From the NCBI GenBank assembly GCA_963731615.1, contig CAVSWD010000001.1:372001-436000 (forward strand): a DNA stretch of 64,000 nucleotides, in the 5' to 3' direction. The stretch is from Gaiellasilicea sp963731615. GTDB taxonomy: Bacteria > Actinomycetota > Thermoleophilia > Gaiellales > Gaiellaceae. Below are positions 38,643-46,553 of the stretch, piece by piece. Positions within the stretch are counted from its first letter, which is position 1. Every line of letters starts with the position of its first letter. Under the pieces are notes generated by a model that saw nothing but the letters and a program-made list of their open reading frames with translations, was not told the DNA's origin and did not search any database. The position numbers were made by a program, and so were the translations under genes.

Positions 38643-40116
38643 CCTGGAGAAGCGCCACGCGCCGGTTCCGGCCCTGACCGAGTGGGAATACGCACCCGCT
38701 CCCGAGGCGCGCGAGATCGTCAAGCTGGACAAGCGCTACAACCTCTTCATCGGCGGCAAGTCGGTCAAGCCGAAGTCAGGGGAGTGGTTCCCGTCGGTGT
38801 CGCCCTCCAGCGAAGAGAAGCTGACCGAGGTCGCGCAGGCGAACGAGCAGGACGTCGGTCTCGCCGTGAAGGCGGCGCGGACTGCCTTCGACGACGGCTG
38901 GGCGAAGCTCCCCGCGGCCGAGCGCGCCAAGTACCTCTACCGGATCGCGCGCATCCTCCAGGAGCGCTCGCGCGAGCTCGCCGTGCTCGAGAGCCTCGAC
39001 GGCGGTAAGCCGATCCGCGAGAGCCGCGACGTCGACCTGCCGCTCGCCGCCGCGCACTTCTTCTACTACGCCGGCTGGGCGGACAAGCTCGAGTACGCGT
39101 TCCCGAACCGCAAGCCGAAGCCGCTCGGCGTCGCAGGCCAGATCATCCCCTGGAACTTCCCGCTGCTGATGCTCGCCTGGAAGATCGCGCCCGCGCTCGC
39201 AGCCGGGAACACGGTCGTGCTGAAGCCGGCCGAGACGACGCCGCTGACCGCGCTCCTCTTCGCGGACGTGTGCCGCCAGGCGGAGCTGCCGGCCGGGGTC
39301 GTCAACATCGTCACCGGCGACGGCCGGGCGGGAGCCGCGCTCGTCAAGCACGAGGACGTCGACAAGATCGCCTTCACCGGCTCCACCGACGTCGGCAAGG
39401 CGATCCAGCGCGAGCTCGCCGGCACCGGCACGAAGCTGACGCTCGAGCTCGGCGGCAAGGCGGCGAACATCATCTTCGACGACGCGGCGCTCGACCAGGC
39501 GGTCGAGGGGATCGTCAACGGGATCTACTTCAACCAGGGCCACGTCTGCTGCGCCGGCTCGCGCTTGCTCGTGCAGGAGTCGATCTACGAGGCGACCGTG
39601 TCGAAGCTGAAGCGGCGGCTCGAGACGCTCCGGCTCGGCGACCCGCTCGACAAGAACACCGACATCGGCGCGATCAACTCGAAGATGCAGCTCGACCGGA
39701 TCACCGAGCTGGTGCAGTCCGGACGCGACGAGGGTGCCGAGATCTACCAGCCGCCGTGCCGCCTGCCCGAGAAGGGCTACTGGTTCGCGCCGACCGTCTT
39801 CACGAACGTGGCCCAGAGCTACCGGATCGCCCAGGAGGAGATCTTCGGGCCCGTCCTCAGCGTGCTCACCTTCCGTACCCCGGAGGAAGCGGTCGAGAAG
39901 GCGAACAACACCGCCTACGGCCTCTCGGCGGGCGTGTGGACGGAGAAGGGCTCACGGATCCTCTGGATGGCCGAGAAGCTCCGCGCCGGCGTCGTCTGGG
40001 CCAACACGTTCAACCGCTTCGACCCCGGCTCGCCGTTCGGCGGCTACAAGGAGTCGGGCTTCGGCCGCGAGGGCGGCCGCCACGGGCTCGAGCCCTACCT
40101 GAGGTTCGACGCGTGA
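38635..40116 (+). CDS. NAD(P)+ aldehyde dehydrogenase (catalytic)
   Basis: 493-residue aldehyde dehydrogenase. The catalytic cysteine is Cys305 in FNQGHVCCAGSRLLV. The general base is in LTLELGGKAANIIFDDA. The nucleotide-binding part is IIPWNFPLLMLAWKIAPALA with ITGSTDVGK-like IAFTGSTDVGKAIQ, and the C-terminal EEIFGPVLSVLTF and FGGYKESGFGREGG close the fold. TTG at 38635 overlaps deoC by 8 bases. The likely substrate is acetaldehyde from DeoC (inference from context). A 28-residue membrane peptide gene and a half-length ALDH follow in overlapping frames. Confidence 0.93.
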   Translation: MTDLEKRHAPVPALTEWEYAPAPEAREIVKLDKRYNLFIGGKSVKPKSGEWFPSVSPSSEEKLTEVAQANEQDVGLAVKAARTAFDDGWAKLPAAERAKYLYRIARILQERSRELAVLESLDGGKPIRESRDVDLPLAAAHFFYYAGWADKLEYAFPNRKPKPLGVAGQIIPWNFPLLMLAWKIAPALAAGNTVVLKPAETTPLTALLFADVCRQAELPAGVVNIVTGDGRAGAALVKHEDVDKIAFTGSTDVGKAIQRELAGTGTKLTLELGGKAANIIFDDAALDQAVEGIVNGIYFNQGHVCCAGSRLLVQESIYEATVSKLKRRLETLRLGDPLDKNTDIGAINSKMQLDRITELVQSGRDEGAEIYQPPCRLPEKGYWFAPTVFTNVAQSYRIAQEEIFGPVLSVLTFRTPEEAVEKANNTAYGLSAGVWTEKGSRILWMAEKLRAGVVWANTFNRFDPGSPFGGYKESGFGREGGRHGLEPYLRFDA

Positions 40117-40199
40117 GGCGCTTCCGGGTGCCGCTGCTCCTGCTCGGCGCGGCCGTCGCGCTCGTGCTCGGCGACCGCCGCTTCGGGAGCCGGCCGTGA
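40113..40199 (+). CDS. 28-residue membrane microprotein between two ALDH genes
   Basis: Small ORF starting with GTG (40113-40115) in a GTGA overlap with the ALDH stop. It ends at TGA 40197-40199 in a GTGA overlap with the next ALDH start. The peptide reads RRFRVPLLLLGAAVALVLGD and then RRFGSRP: a positively charged end, one hydrophobic helix and another positive end. Four-base coupling on both sides argues for real translation. Function unknown; it could anchor one of the ALDH proteins at the membrane. An accidental ORF cannot be excluded. Confidence 0.5.
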   Translation: MRRFRVPLLLLGAAVALVLGDRRFGSRP

Positions 40200-40993
40200 C
40201 GCGGCTTCCGGTCCGGAAGACGTACAAGCTGTTCATCGGCGGCGCCTTCCCGCGCTCCGAGTCGGGCCGCACCTACGAGGCGGAGGGCCAGAACGTCGCA
40301 CGCGCCTCGCGCAAGGACGTCCGCGAGGCCGTCGTCGCGGCGCGCAAGGCGCAGCCGGGCTGGGCGGCCGCCACGGCGTACAACCGCGGCCAGGTGCTGT
40401 ACCGGGTGGCGGAGATGATGGAGGCGCGCACCGCCGACCTGACGGCGGTCTGCTCGGGGAAGAAGGAGGTCGAGGCGGCGATCGACCGCGTGGTCTGGTA
40501 CGCGGGGTGGGCGGACAAGCTCGCGCAAGTGCTCGGCTCGTCGAACCCCGTCTCCGGCCCGTACTTCAACTTCTCCTTTCCGGAGCCGACCGGAGTCGTC
40601 GCGGTCCTGGCGCCGGCGGAACCAGCGCTCGGCGGCCTCGTCTCGCGGCTCGCGCCCGTGATCGTGAGCGGGAACGCGGCTGTCGTGATCGCGTCCGAGA
40701 CGCATCCGCTCGCCGCACTCGAGCTCGCCGAGGCGATCGCCACCTCGGACGTTCCCGGCGGCGTCGTCAATCTCCTGACGGGGCACCAGGTCGAGCTCGC
40801 GCCGATCCTGGCCGGCCACATGGACGTGAACGCGATCGACCTCACCGGCGCGAACGGAGCGTCCGCCGACCTCGAGCGGCTCGCCGCAGACAACGTCAAG
40901 CGCGTCGTCCACGGCAGCGCCGACGAGCAGAGCCCGTGGACGATCGCAAGTTTCCTCGAGCTCAAGACCGTCTGGCATCCGATCGGGCAGTAG
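40196..40993 (+). CDS. half-length, non-catalytic aldehyde dehydrogenase homologue
   Basis: 265 residues covering only the N-terminal NAD-binding region of an ALDH: VRKTYKLFIGGAFPRSESGR, VVWYAGWADKLAQVLGSSNP, TGVVAVLAPAEPALGGLVSR, VPGGVVNLLTGHQVELAPI. It lacks the ELGGK glutamate and the catalytic-cysteine domain, and ends cleanly with FLELKTVWHPIGQ, so it is a designed short form rather than a break. It shares WYAGWADKL with the upstream catalytic ALDH. The arrangement recalls ALDH16-type proteins, where a catalytic ALDH is joined to a defective one (inference). It probably acts as a partner subunit. Confidence 0.8.
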   Translation: MTRLPVRKTYKLFIGGAFPRSESGRTYEAEGQNVARASRKDVREAVVAARKAQPGWAAATAYNRGQVLYRVAEMMEARTADLTAVCSGKKEVEAAIDRVVWYAGWADKLAQVLGSSNPVSGPYFNFSFPEPTGVVAVLAPAEPALGGLVSRLAPVIVSGNAAVVIASETHPLAALELAEAIATSDVPGGVVNLLTGHQVELAPILAGHMDVNAIDLTGANGASADLERLAADNVKRVVHGSADEQSPWTIASFLELKTVWHPIGQ

Positions 40994-41010
40994 CGCATTG
41001 AGCGGCCTGC

Positions 41011-41040
41011 TTGACGCGGGCTCGGAGCCGCGGCTACCCT
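41011..41040 (+). promoter_or_regulatory. promoter of the speD-bpsA transcript
   Basis: TTGACG (41011-41016) and TACCCT (41035-41040) are separated by 18 bases, a good sigma-70-type pair. Transcription would start near 41047, giving a leader of about 130 bases before speD that contains the 12-codon ORF and a long inverted repeat. This is one of few promoters here with a clear -35. Confidence 0.6.
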
Positions 41041-41078
41041 CGTTCGCGTCAAGCGACCGTGGAAGGAGGAGCGTCCCG

Positions 41079-41117
41079 ATGACTGTGAGTTTCGTTCCCT
41101 TCCGCGGCGCCGCCTGA
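41079..41117 (+). CDS. 12-codon leader ORF upstream of speD
   Basis: ATG at 41079 preceded by a strong Shine-Dalgarno (GGAAGGAGGA, 41061-41070, 8 bases before the ATG). It encodes MTVSFVPFRGAA and stops at TGA 41115-41117. The end of the ORF (41106-41114) is one arm of a perfect 9-bp inverted repeat whose other arm (41142-41150) lies 30 bases before the speD start. Ribosomes on the ORF would disrupt this pairing. It may be a regulatory leader peptide for polyamine synthesis, by analogy with known polyamine-sensing uORFs; function is inferred only. Confidence 0.5.
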   Translation: MTVSFVPFRGAA

Positions 41118-41158
41118 CCCGACCCTAGCTCTCCGTCGCAAGGCGGCGCCCCGGCGCC
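41106..41158 (+). promoter_or_regulatory. alternative hairpins in the speD leader
   Basis: GGCGCCGCC (41106-41114) is perfectly complementary to GGCGGCGCC (41142-41150), loop 27 bases. A further GGCGCC at 41153-41158 can also pair with the first arm. The speD ribosome site (AAGGAGA, 41169-41175) starts 11 bases after the last arm. Two exclusive pairings overlapping a translated leader ORF are what a translational or transcriptional switch would need. Confidence 0.45.
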
Positions 41159-41179
41159 AACCTTGTCGAAGGAGATCGA

Positions 41180-41569
41180 TTGCTCGAGCTCGACCGACGG
41201 GCCACTGCGTGGCTCGACAGCCACACAATCCAGCCGATGCGCCTCTACGCGATGGACGCGTGGGTGCGCGACCACGCCGTTCTTACGGATGCGGGCCGGA
41301 TGAAAGACGTCCTGCGCGCCGCAGCGGACGCGGGCGGCGCGACCGTCGTCGGCGAGGCGTTCCACACGTTTCCGAACGGCGGCGTCACCGGTGTGCTGCT
41401 GCTCGCCCAATCGCACCTCAGCATCCACACCTGGCCGGAGCTGAGGCTCGCCAACATCGACCTCCTCACCTGTGGGGACATCGAGGGCGGCGTCGTGCTG
41501 CAGACGATCTCTGACCGGCTCGACGTCGAGCGCTCGTCCACTCGCTGCATTCGGCGGTCCCTTGCCTGA
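41180..41569 (+). CDS. speD: S-adenosylmethionine decarboxylase proenzyme
   Basis: 129-residue prokaryotic class 1B AdoMet decarboxylase, self-cleaving to give a pyruvoyl group, which supplies aminopropyl donor for polyamines. TTG at 41180 has a good ribosome site. The processing region reads LLAQSHLSIHTWPE: the pyruvoyl-forming Ser is residue 78, His and Cys (DLLTCGD) ligands are in place. The residue before the Ser is Gln rather than the usual Glu. The last 8 bases overlap bpsA, so the products probably work together. Confidence 0.93.
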   Translation: MLELDRRATAWLDSHTIQPMRLYAMDAWVRDHAVLTDAGRMKDVLRAAADAGGATVVGEAFHTFPNGGVTGVLLLAQSHLSIHTWPELRLANIDLLTCGDIEGGVVLQTISDRLDVERSSTRCIRRSLA

Positions 41570-42569
41570 GGCGGACCGCATCGTCCGCGAGGTCGCCGCC
41601 GCGGTCGGGCTTGCGGAGGGTGAGCGCGGTGTGCGCGCCGTGTTGGCCACGCTCGCGCGCCTCGAGCCCGTCTCGACTCGCGGCATCAGCCGAGCCGCTG
41701 CGCTGCCGGTTCCGATCGTCGCCGCCGTCTGCGGCGAGCTTCGCAAGCGCGCCGTCGTCGCCGAGCAGCGCCCTGGACAGCTGACGCCGGCCGGACGAAA
41801 GCTCTTCGCCGGCGGGCGGCTTCGCCTTGGCTCGGCCGCCGCGTGCCCGAGCTGCAACGGGAGAGGCATCGTCGTTCCGGCCAAGCTCTCGCCGCTCGTG
41901 CGTGACCTCTCGCAGGCAGTGCGGGGTGGCCCGCCGGCCCGACTCGCGCTCGACCAGTGCCACTGCACCGTCGATACGAAGCTCCGCCGCCTGCTCGCGA
42001 TCCACGAGGCAGGCGCGCTCGTCGGACGCCGCCTGCTCCTGCTCGGCGACGACGACCTGACCGCGTTGGCGCTCGCGCTGCTCGTGCGCGGGAACGGCTC
42101 GCCGGGGACGATCGCGGGCCTCACGATCATCGACCTCGATGACGCGCTGCTCCAGTTCCTCGAGCGCGAGCTCGCTGGTGCACCGTTCCCGGTGACGTGT
42201 GTTGCGCACGATCTCCGCCGGCCGCTGCCGCCGCACCTCGTCGGGGCGTTCGACACTGTCGTCACCGATCCGCCCTACACAACGGCGGCCGCGCGTCTCT
42301 TTCTCGCGCGCGCCGCCGACGCGCTCGAAAGCGGAATCGGGGACGTGTTCCTCTCGTTCGGCTCGCGGCGCCCCGACGCCGCCGCCGAGCTACAGCGAGC
42401 GATCGTGGAGATCGGCTTCGTGATCCAGCGGCTCTCGCGCGATTTCAACGCCTACGTGGGCGCAGGCGTCCTCGGCGGGACGAGCCACCTCTACCACCTG
42501 GCGGCAGCCGGCCGTCTCTCGCCTGCCGTCACTGGCGACTTCGCCGAGCCGATCTACACCGCGGGCTAG
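41562..42569 (+). CDS. bpsA: N4-bis(aminopropyl)spermidine synthase (branched polyamine synthase BpsA-like)
   Basis: 335 residues from TTG 41562. N-terminal winged-helix-like region (LARLEPVSTRGISRAAALPV ... VVAEQRPGQLTPAGRKLF), a cysteine set (CPSCNGRG and CHCT) that may bind metal, then a Rossmann-type aminopropyltransferase domain with LLLLGDDDLTALALALL, IIDLDDALLQFLE and the active-site TDPPYTTAAARLFL. This matches BpsA of thermophiles, which adds two aminopropyl groups to the N4 of spermidine to form branched polyamines. Coupling to speD, which makes its co-substrate, supports the call. It shares a CTAG stop with the gene opposite. Confidence 0.87.
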   Translation: MPEADRIVREVAAAVGLAEGERGVRAVLATLARLEPVSTRGISRAAALPVPIVAAVCGELRKRAVVAEQRPGQLTPAGRKLFAGGRLRLGSAAACPSCNGRGIVVPAKLSPLVRDLSQAVRGGPPARLALDQCHCTVDTKLRRLLAIHEAGALVGRRLLLLGDDDLTALALALLVRGNGSPGTIAGLTIIDLDDALLQFLERELAGAPFPVTCVAHDLRRPLPPHLVGAFDTVVTDPPYTTAAARLFLARAADALESGIGDVFLSFGSRRPDAAAELQRAIVEIGFVIQRLSRDFNAYVGAGVLGGTSHLYHLAAAGRLSPAVTGDFAEPIYTAG

Positions 42570-43048
42570 ACGTCGCCCTCGTACGTGTCACGGAGGTAGG
42601 CCTCCCGCTCGGCGACTCCGCGCTCCGAGCGGAGGAAGCGGCTCCACGCCTGCTGCTCGTGCCAGACCGCGCCGAGCTCCCAGACGCAAAAGGTGGGGCG
42701 GTGCGTGCCCTCGAGCGGCCACGGGTGGAAGCCGGCGGCGTCGCCGTCTTTCGCCCAGACCGTCTCCCAGAGCTCGTTGTCGTTGCGCCAGGTCGAGACG
42801 AGCAGGAAGTAGAAGCTCTCGCCGCACCGGTGCAGGATCACGAAGCCGAGGTCGTCGTCGAGGGCGATCGCGCCGGAGTCGACTGCCCCGCGGAGAGTGC
42901 CGCGCGCGAGCGCCCGAATCGGCCCGGGCACGTGCTCGTCGGCGGGCGCGATGTCGTACCACTTGAGCACGCTGCCGCCGAGCTCGATCGGCACGCCCGG
43001 TGCGATCGCCTTGGTCAGGTGCCGGTAGCCGGCCTGGACGATGCTCAT
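42566..43048 (-). CDS. hypothetical protein
   Basis: 160 residues, start ATG 43046-43048 with AGGAGGAG just upstream in the end of the preceding gene (ATGA overlap). No signal peptide or membrane helix. Readable parts are VLKWYDIAPADEHVPGPIRA, LDDDLGFVILHRCGESFYFL and LVSTWRNDNELWETVWAKDG; tryptophan- and glycine-rich with a soluble beta-sheet look. I do not recognise the family. It is the second gene of a pair divergent from a WYL regulator, and ends in a CTAG shared with bpsA. Confidence 0.75.
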   Translation of the reverse strand: MSIVQAGYRHLTKAIAPGVPIELGGSVLKWYDIAPADEHVPGPIRALARGTLRGAVDSGAIALDDDLGFVILHRCGESFYFLLVSTWRNDNELWETVWAKDGDAAGFHPWPLEGTHRPTFCVWELGAVWHEQQAWSRFLRSERGVAEREAYLRDTYEGDV

Positions 43049-43521
43049 CCGTCTCCTCCTGTTCGGGTGAAGTCGTTGACCCAGTTCGTCTCCCAGGTCT
43101 CGCCGCCGTCGGTCGAGAACGCCTGCTCCCAGCGCGGGCTCGGCGTCGTCACCCGCGACCACGTGAAGCGGACGCGGATCGGCTTGCCCTTGAACGTGTC
43201 GTCGCCCTCGAAGACGCCGGTGTCGCCCGTGAAGGAGCCGATCACCGGCGGGTCGAGCAGCCCGGGGCGGCGGCTGTCGGCCCAGTAGATCGACCACTGA
43301 CGGGTCTTCGGATCGAAGAAGCGAAAGGACATGCCGACGAAGCCGCCGTCGTGGTCGGTGCGGAAGACGTCCTCGTTGCCGAGGCCGCCGAGGATCGGCC
43401 ACGCCTCGCTCGTCGCCTCGAACTCGTCCCACTCGTCCGAGCCCGCCAAGCGCTCGCGCAGCCGCCGGTTGTGCACGGTCCACTCGCCCATCCAGAAGTC
43501 GAAGTCGCCGACGTCGCTCAT
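43045..43521 (-). CDS. DUF1579-like protein
   Basis: 158 residues. The start DFDFWMGEWTVHNRRLRERL and the later GGFVGMSFRFFDPKTRQWSI, YWADSRRPGLLDPPVIGSF and KPIRVRFTWSRVT fit the DUF1579-type lipocalin-like fold (FDFW-GEW motif). The ATG at 43519 has a GAGGAGAG ribosome site. Function of the family is unknown. It is co-transcribed with the 42566-43048 gene and divergent from the WYL regulator, which is probably its repressor (inference). Confidence 0.8.
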   Translation of the reverse strand: MSDVGDFDFWMGEWTVHNRRLRERLAGSDEWDEFEATSEAWPILGGLGNEDVFRTDHDGGFVGMSFRFFDPKTRQWSIYWADSRRPGLLDPPVIGSFTGDTGVFEGDDTFKGKPIRVRFTWSRVTTPSPRWEQAFSTDGGETWETNWVNDFTRTGGDG

Positions 43522-43566
43522 GCTCTCTCCTCGTTTCGCGTGGCTGCTCGAGCCTAGAAGAGAAAT

Positions 43567-43583
43567 AGGGCGGTTTCAGCCCT
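43567..43583. promoter_or_regulatory. inverted repeat between the WYL regulator and the DUF1579 pair
   Basis: AGGGC (43567-43571) and GCCCT (43579-43583) with a 7-base spacer lie in the 84-base divergent gap. It is short but well placed for an operator of the WYL regulator. A TTGACT hexamer (43594-43599) ends 6 bases before the regulator ATG. Confidence 0.35.
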
Positions 43584-43605
43584 CTATCCGTGCTTGACTG
43601 CGTGC

Positions 43606-44556
43606 ATGGCCTCGCCGACCTCGCGCTTGCTCGAGCTGCTGGAGCTGCTGCAGGCCCGGCCGCTGACGACCGGCCGCGAGATCGCGGACCGGCTGGGCAT
43701 CGATGCGCGGACTGCGCGTCGGTACGTCGGCGTCCTGCAGGAGCTCGGGATTCCGGTCGAGGGACAGCGGGGCGTCGGCGGCGGCTATCGGATCCGGCCG
43801 GGATACCGGCTACCGCCGCTGATGCTCGGTGACGAGGAGGCGGTCGCCGTGGTGCTCGGCCTGCTCGCCACCCGGGGATCGGCCCCGGACGGGTCGCCGG
43901 ATGCCGTCGACGGTGCGCTTGCGAAGATCAACCGCGTCCTGCCCTCGACGCTGCGCCGCCAGGTCGAGGCCCTTGAGGAGACGCTCGGCTTCACCTCGAC
44001 GCGCGGCGCCGTCCCGGCCGACGCCGCGGCCGTGCTGCTGCTCGCGGACGCGATCCGCCGCCGTCGCCGTGTCCACACCGCGTACCGCACGTTCGCCGGA
44101 GAGGAGTCGGAGCGCGAGCTCAGCCCGCACGGCTTGGTCGTGCACGCGGGCCGCTGGTACCTCGCCGCGTACGATCATCTGCGCGAAGACCTGCGCACGT
44201 TTCGCGTCGACCGGATGTGGCGGATCGTGCTGCTCGACGACGCCGCCCTCCCGTCGTCCGAGGGCTTCGACGCAGTCGCGCACGTGACGCGCTCGCTCGC
44301 CAGGGTGCCGTGGAAGTGGGAGGTGGAGGTCCTGCTCGACCTGCCGGCCGACGAGGCGGCGCGGCGCGTCCCGGCGACGCTCGCCGAGCTCGTCGACGCT
44401 CCCGACGGCACGCTGCTGCGGATGCGGGTCGGCTCGCTCGACTGGATGGCGACGGTGCTGGCCGGGCTCGGGTGCGGCTTCACGATCCTCCGGCCGGACG
44501 AGCTGCGGACGAGCGTCCGCGACCTCGCGGCGCAGCTGGCGGCTGCGGCCTCCTAG
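43606..44556 (+). CDS. WYL-domain transcriptional regulator (YafY/DeoR-like)
   Basis: 316 residues from ATG 43606. The N-terminal helix-turn-helix (LELLELLQARPLTTGREIAD RLGIDARTARRYVGVLQEL in the usual order) and wing GVGGGYRIRPGYRLPPL are followed by a WYL domain (HGLVVHAGRWYLAAYDHLRE with DLRTFRVDRMWRIVLLD) and a C-terminal extension. WYL proteins sense ligands such as nucleic acids or metabolites. It is divergent from the DUF1579-like operon, its likely target. It ends in a shared CTAG. Confidence 0.9.
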   Translation: MASPTSRLLELLELLQARPLTTGREIADRLGIDARTARRYVGVLQELGIPVEGQRGVGGGYRIRPGYRLPPLMLGDEEAVAVVLGLLATRGSAPDGSPDAVDGALAKINRVLPSTLRRQVEALEETLGFTSTRGAVPADAAAVLLLADAIRRRRRVHTAYRTFAGEESERELSPHGLVVHAGRWYLAAYDHLREDLRTFRVDRMWRIVLLDDAALPSSEGFDAVAHVTRSLARVPWKWEVEVLLDLPADEAARRVPATLAELVDAPDGTLLRMRVGSLDWMATVLAGLGCGFTILRPDELRTSVRDLAAQLAAAAS

Positions 44557-46024
44557 CCGCGTGCGGCGTAGATCGCCTGGTGCAGCTTCCCGTTTCGCGG
44601 CGGCGACGCGAGTGTGTAGACCGCGAGCGGGCGGCCGCGGGCCCAGGTGACGCCGATGTAGTCCGCCAGCATGCGGCCGAGCGTCGTCTGCGGCATCCAC
44701 TCGAGCGGCATCCGGCGCGGGTTGAGGCGCTGTGGGGCGCTCCAGCGGGCTCCGTCGGTCGAGGTGATCAGCTCGGCGTCGATTCCGTTCGGATGAATCA
44801 CGTAGTAGACGATCGCCAGCCGGCCGGTGCCCGGCTCGACGCCGATTGTGGGGATCGCGACGTTGCGGCCCGACGTGACGCGGATCGGCTCGGCCCATGC
44901 GTTCCGTCCGGCGAGCGCGAGAGCACGACGTCGTTCGCGGAGCAGTCCGTGTCGAAGCGACAGTCCTGCCAGACCGCGACGACGCCGCCGGTCTGATCCA
45001 CTTCGGCGGCGATCAGAGGCGGCGCCCGGAACGGCCTCGTCTCGCGTGCACGGAGCGGCGAGATCGTCACCGGCGGGTCGAGGGTCACGCCGCCGTCGCC
45101 CGAGGTGACGGAGACCATGCCCGTCCGGCCGGACCAGAAGGCGAGCACCAGCCGGCCGTTCGGCAGCACGACCGGGAGCACGCCCGTGACCGGGATCCGC
45201 ATCGTCACGGGCGCCGACCAGGTGCGGCCGCCGTCGTCGGAGCGCTGGACGGCGAGGTCGTCCTCGCGGGCGCCGATGAGCGTGTACGCCAGGTAGCAGC
45301 GACCGCGGAAGCGGACTGGCGGCGCCGTTGTCGCAGGCGAGCCAGTTCTTGTCGTACGCGAGGTTCTCCCGCTGAGTGACGGCAGCGTCGATCGGCCCGG
45401 TCCACGAGACCCCGTTCGTCGAGCGGTGGATCGTCAACCGGGTCGTGCCCGGCGCGATCGAGAGCGAGTTCGCGAGCCACACGCGATGCGCTGCGTCGTA
45501 GGCGACGACCGGGTCGCTCGCACGAGCGGCCGGCCCGGGCGGCACCGAGTTGACGGTCAAGCCCGGCAGGATCCCCTGGCGCCAGGTGCGGCCGCCGTCC
45601 CGCGAGGTCGAGAAGCCGATGCTCGCGCGCCACCGGTGCGGTTGCGGCCGACCTGGAAGACGGCGACCGTGGTCGCGCCCACGGTCAGCGAGTCCGGTTC
45701 GACCTCGGATTCGTGCTGGCCGTCCGGGTCGACGTGCCGGTCGCGGTGGATGCGGCGGCTGACGATCTCGCAGTCGGCGTCGATCCGGTCGAGAAGGTCG
45801 GCTGCGACGACATCGACGCCGGGCCCGCACGAGACGCGGTCGATGCCGCCGTCGTACTCGACCGCGATCCGGTCGTTGCCCGCGCGCGCGACGACACGGT
45901 CTGATCCCTCACGCCCGACGAGCAGGTCGGCGCGGACAGTCCCGGTTATCGCCGGGCGTGCTGCCGCGGACGCGACCGCGGGAAGCGCCGCGAGGAGCAC
46001 GACGATCGCGACGCGAGCGCCCAC
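44553..46024 (-). pseudogene. exported BNR/sialidase-like repeat protein, three frameshifts
   Basis: The GTG at 46022-46024 starts a signal peptide (ARVAIVVLLAALPAVASAAA), then an RTX-like stretch (GSDRVVARAGNDRIAVEYDG). After about 45635 the frame changes and BNR-type Asp-box repeats follow (GFSTSRDGGRTWRQGILPGL, IHRSTNGVSWTGPIDAAVTQ). Further shifts lie near 45320 (after KNWLACDNGA) and near 44915 (between DVVLSRSPDG and AWAEPIRV). The last frame has ELITSTDGARWSAPQRLNPR. Restored it would be about 490 residues with a beta-propeller. Three indels could mean decay or local sequence error; no catalytic sialidase residues are evident. Confidence 0.65.
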
Positions 46025-46061
46025 GTCTGCACGGTAGCCGCTCAGCTACAGTGACGGTCGC

Positions 46062-46553
46062 GTGACCGGCCCCAGACGCTTGAGCCAAGCCATTTCCGAG
46101 GGCGACGGGATCTCGCTGGTCATGGTCGTGGGCGGGCCGGAAGAGGCAAAGCGGGCCGAGGCTCGCGGCGCCGAGGCGCTGCTCGCCGACGGCGACCTGA
46201 CCGCGATCCGCGCCGCGACGGCGCTGCCGATCCTCACCGGCGCGGGCTCGGCCGGCGACGCCCGCATCATCCGTGCCGGAGAAGACGACATCGAGCTCGG
46301 CGACGGGGTCGAGGTCGTCGTTCAGGTCGAGCGGGAGGAGGAGCTCGAGGAAGCACTCGAGCACCTGGATCCCGAGCTTTTCGTGCTGCTCGCCCGGGAT
46401 GTCGACGAGCCGCTGCAGCACGTCCTCGACCTGCTGTCCGACCTGCCGGCCGGCAAGCTCGCGATCGCGGACGTCGGCGGCGTCACGCAGGAGCAGATCG
46501 ACGAGCTCGAGCGCGCCGGTATCGACGGAGTCCTCGTTCGAGACGTCTCCTGA
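46062..46553 (+). CDS. hypothetical protein resembling part of a TrpC-like TIM barrel
   Basis: 163 residues from GTG 46062. Alternating strands and helices run through ISLVMVVGGPEEAKRAEARG, GAEALLADGDLTAIRAATAL, PILTGAGSAGDARIIRAGED, PELFVLLARDVDEPLQHVLD and LAIADVGGVTQEQIDELERA, ending GIDGVLVRDVS. The final strand-loop-helix resembles the phosphate-binding end of indole-glycerol-phosphate synthase and related barrels, but the protein is too short for a complete barrel. Function unknown. Its stop overlaps the start of the next gene (TGATG), a membrane spermidine-synthase homologue, suggesting a joint role. Confidence 0.65.
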   Translation: MTGPRRLSQAISEGDGISLVMVVGGPEEAKRAEARGAEALLADGDLTAIRAATALPILTGAGSAGDARIIRAGEDDIELGDGVEVVVQVEREEELEEALEHLDPELFVLLARDVDEPLQHVLDLLSDLPAGKLAIADVGGVTQEQIDELERAGIDGVLVRDVS

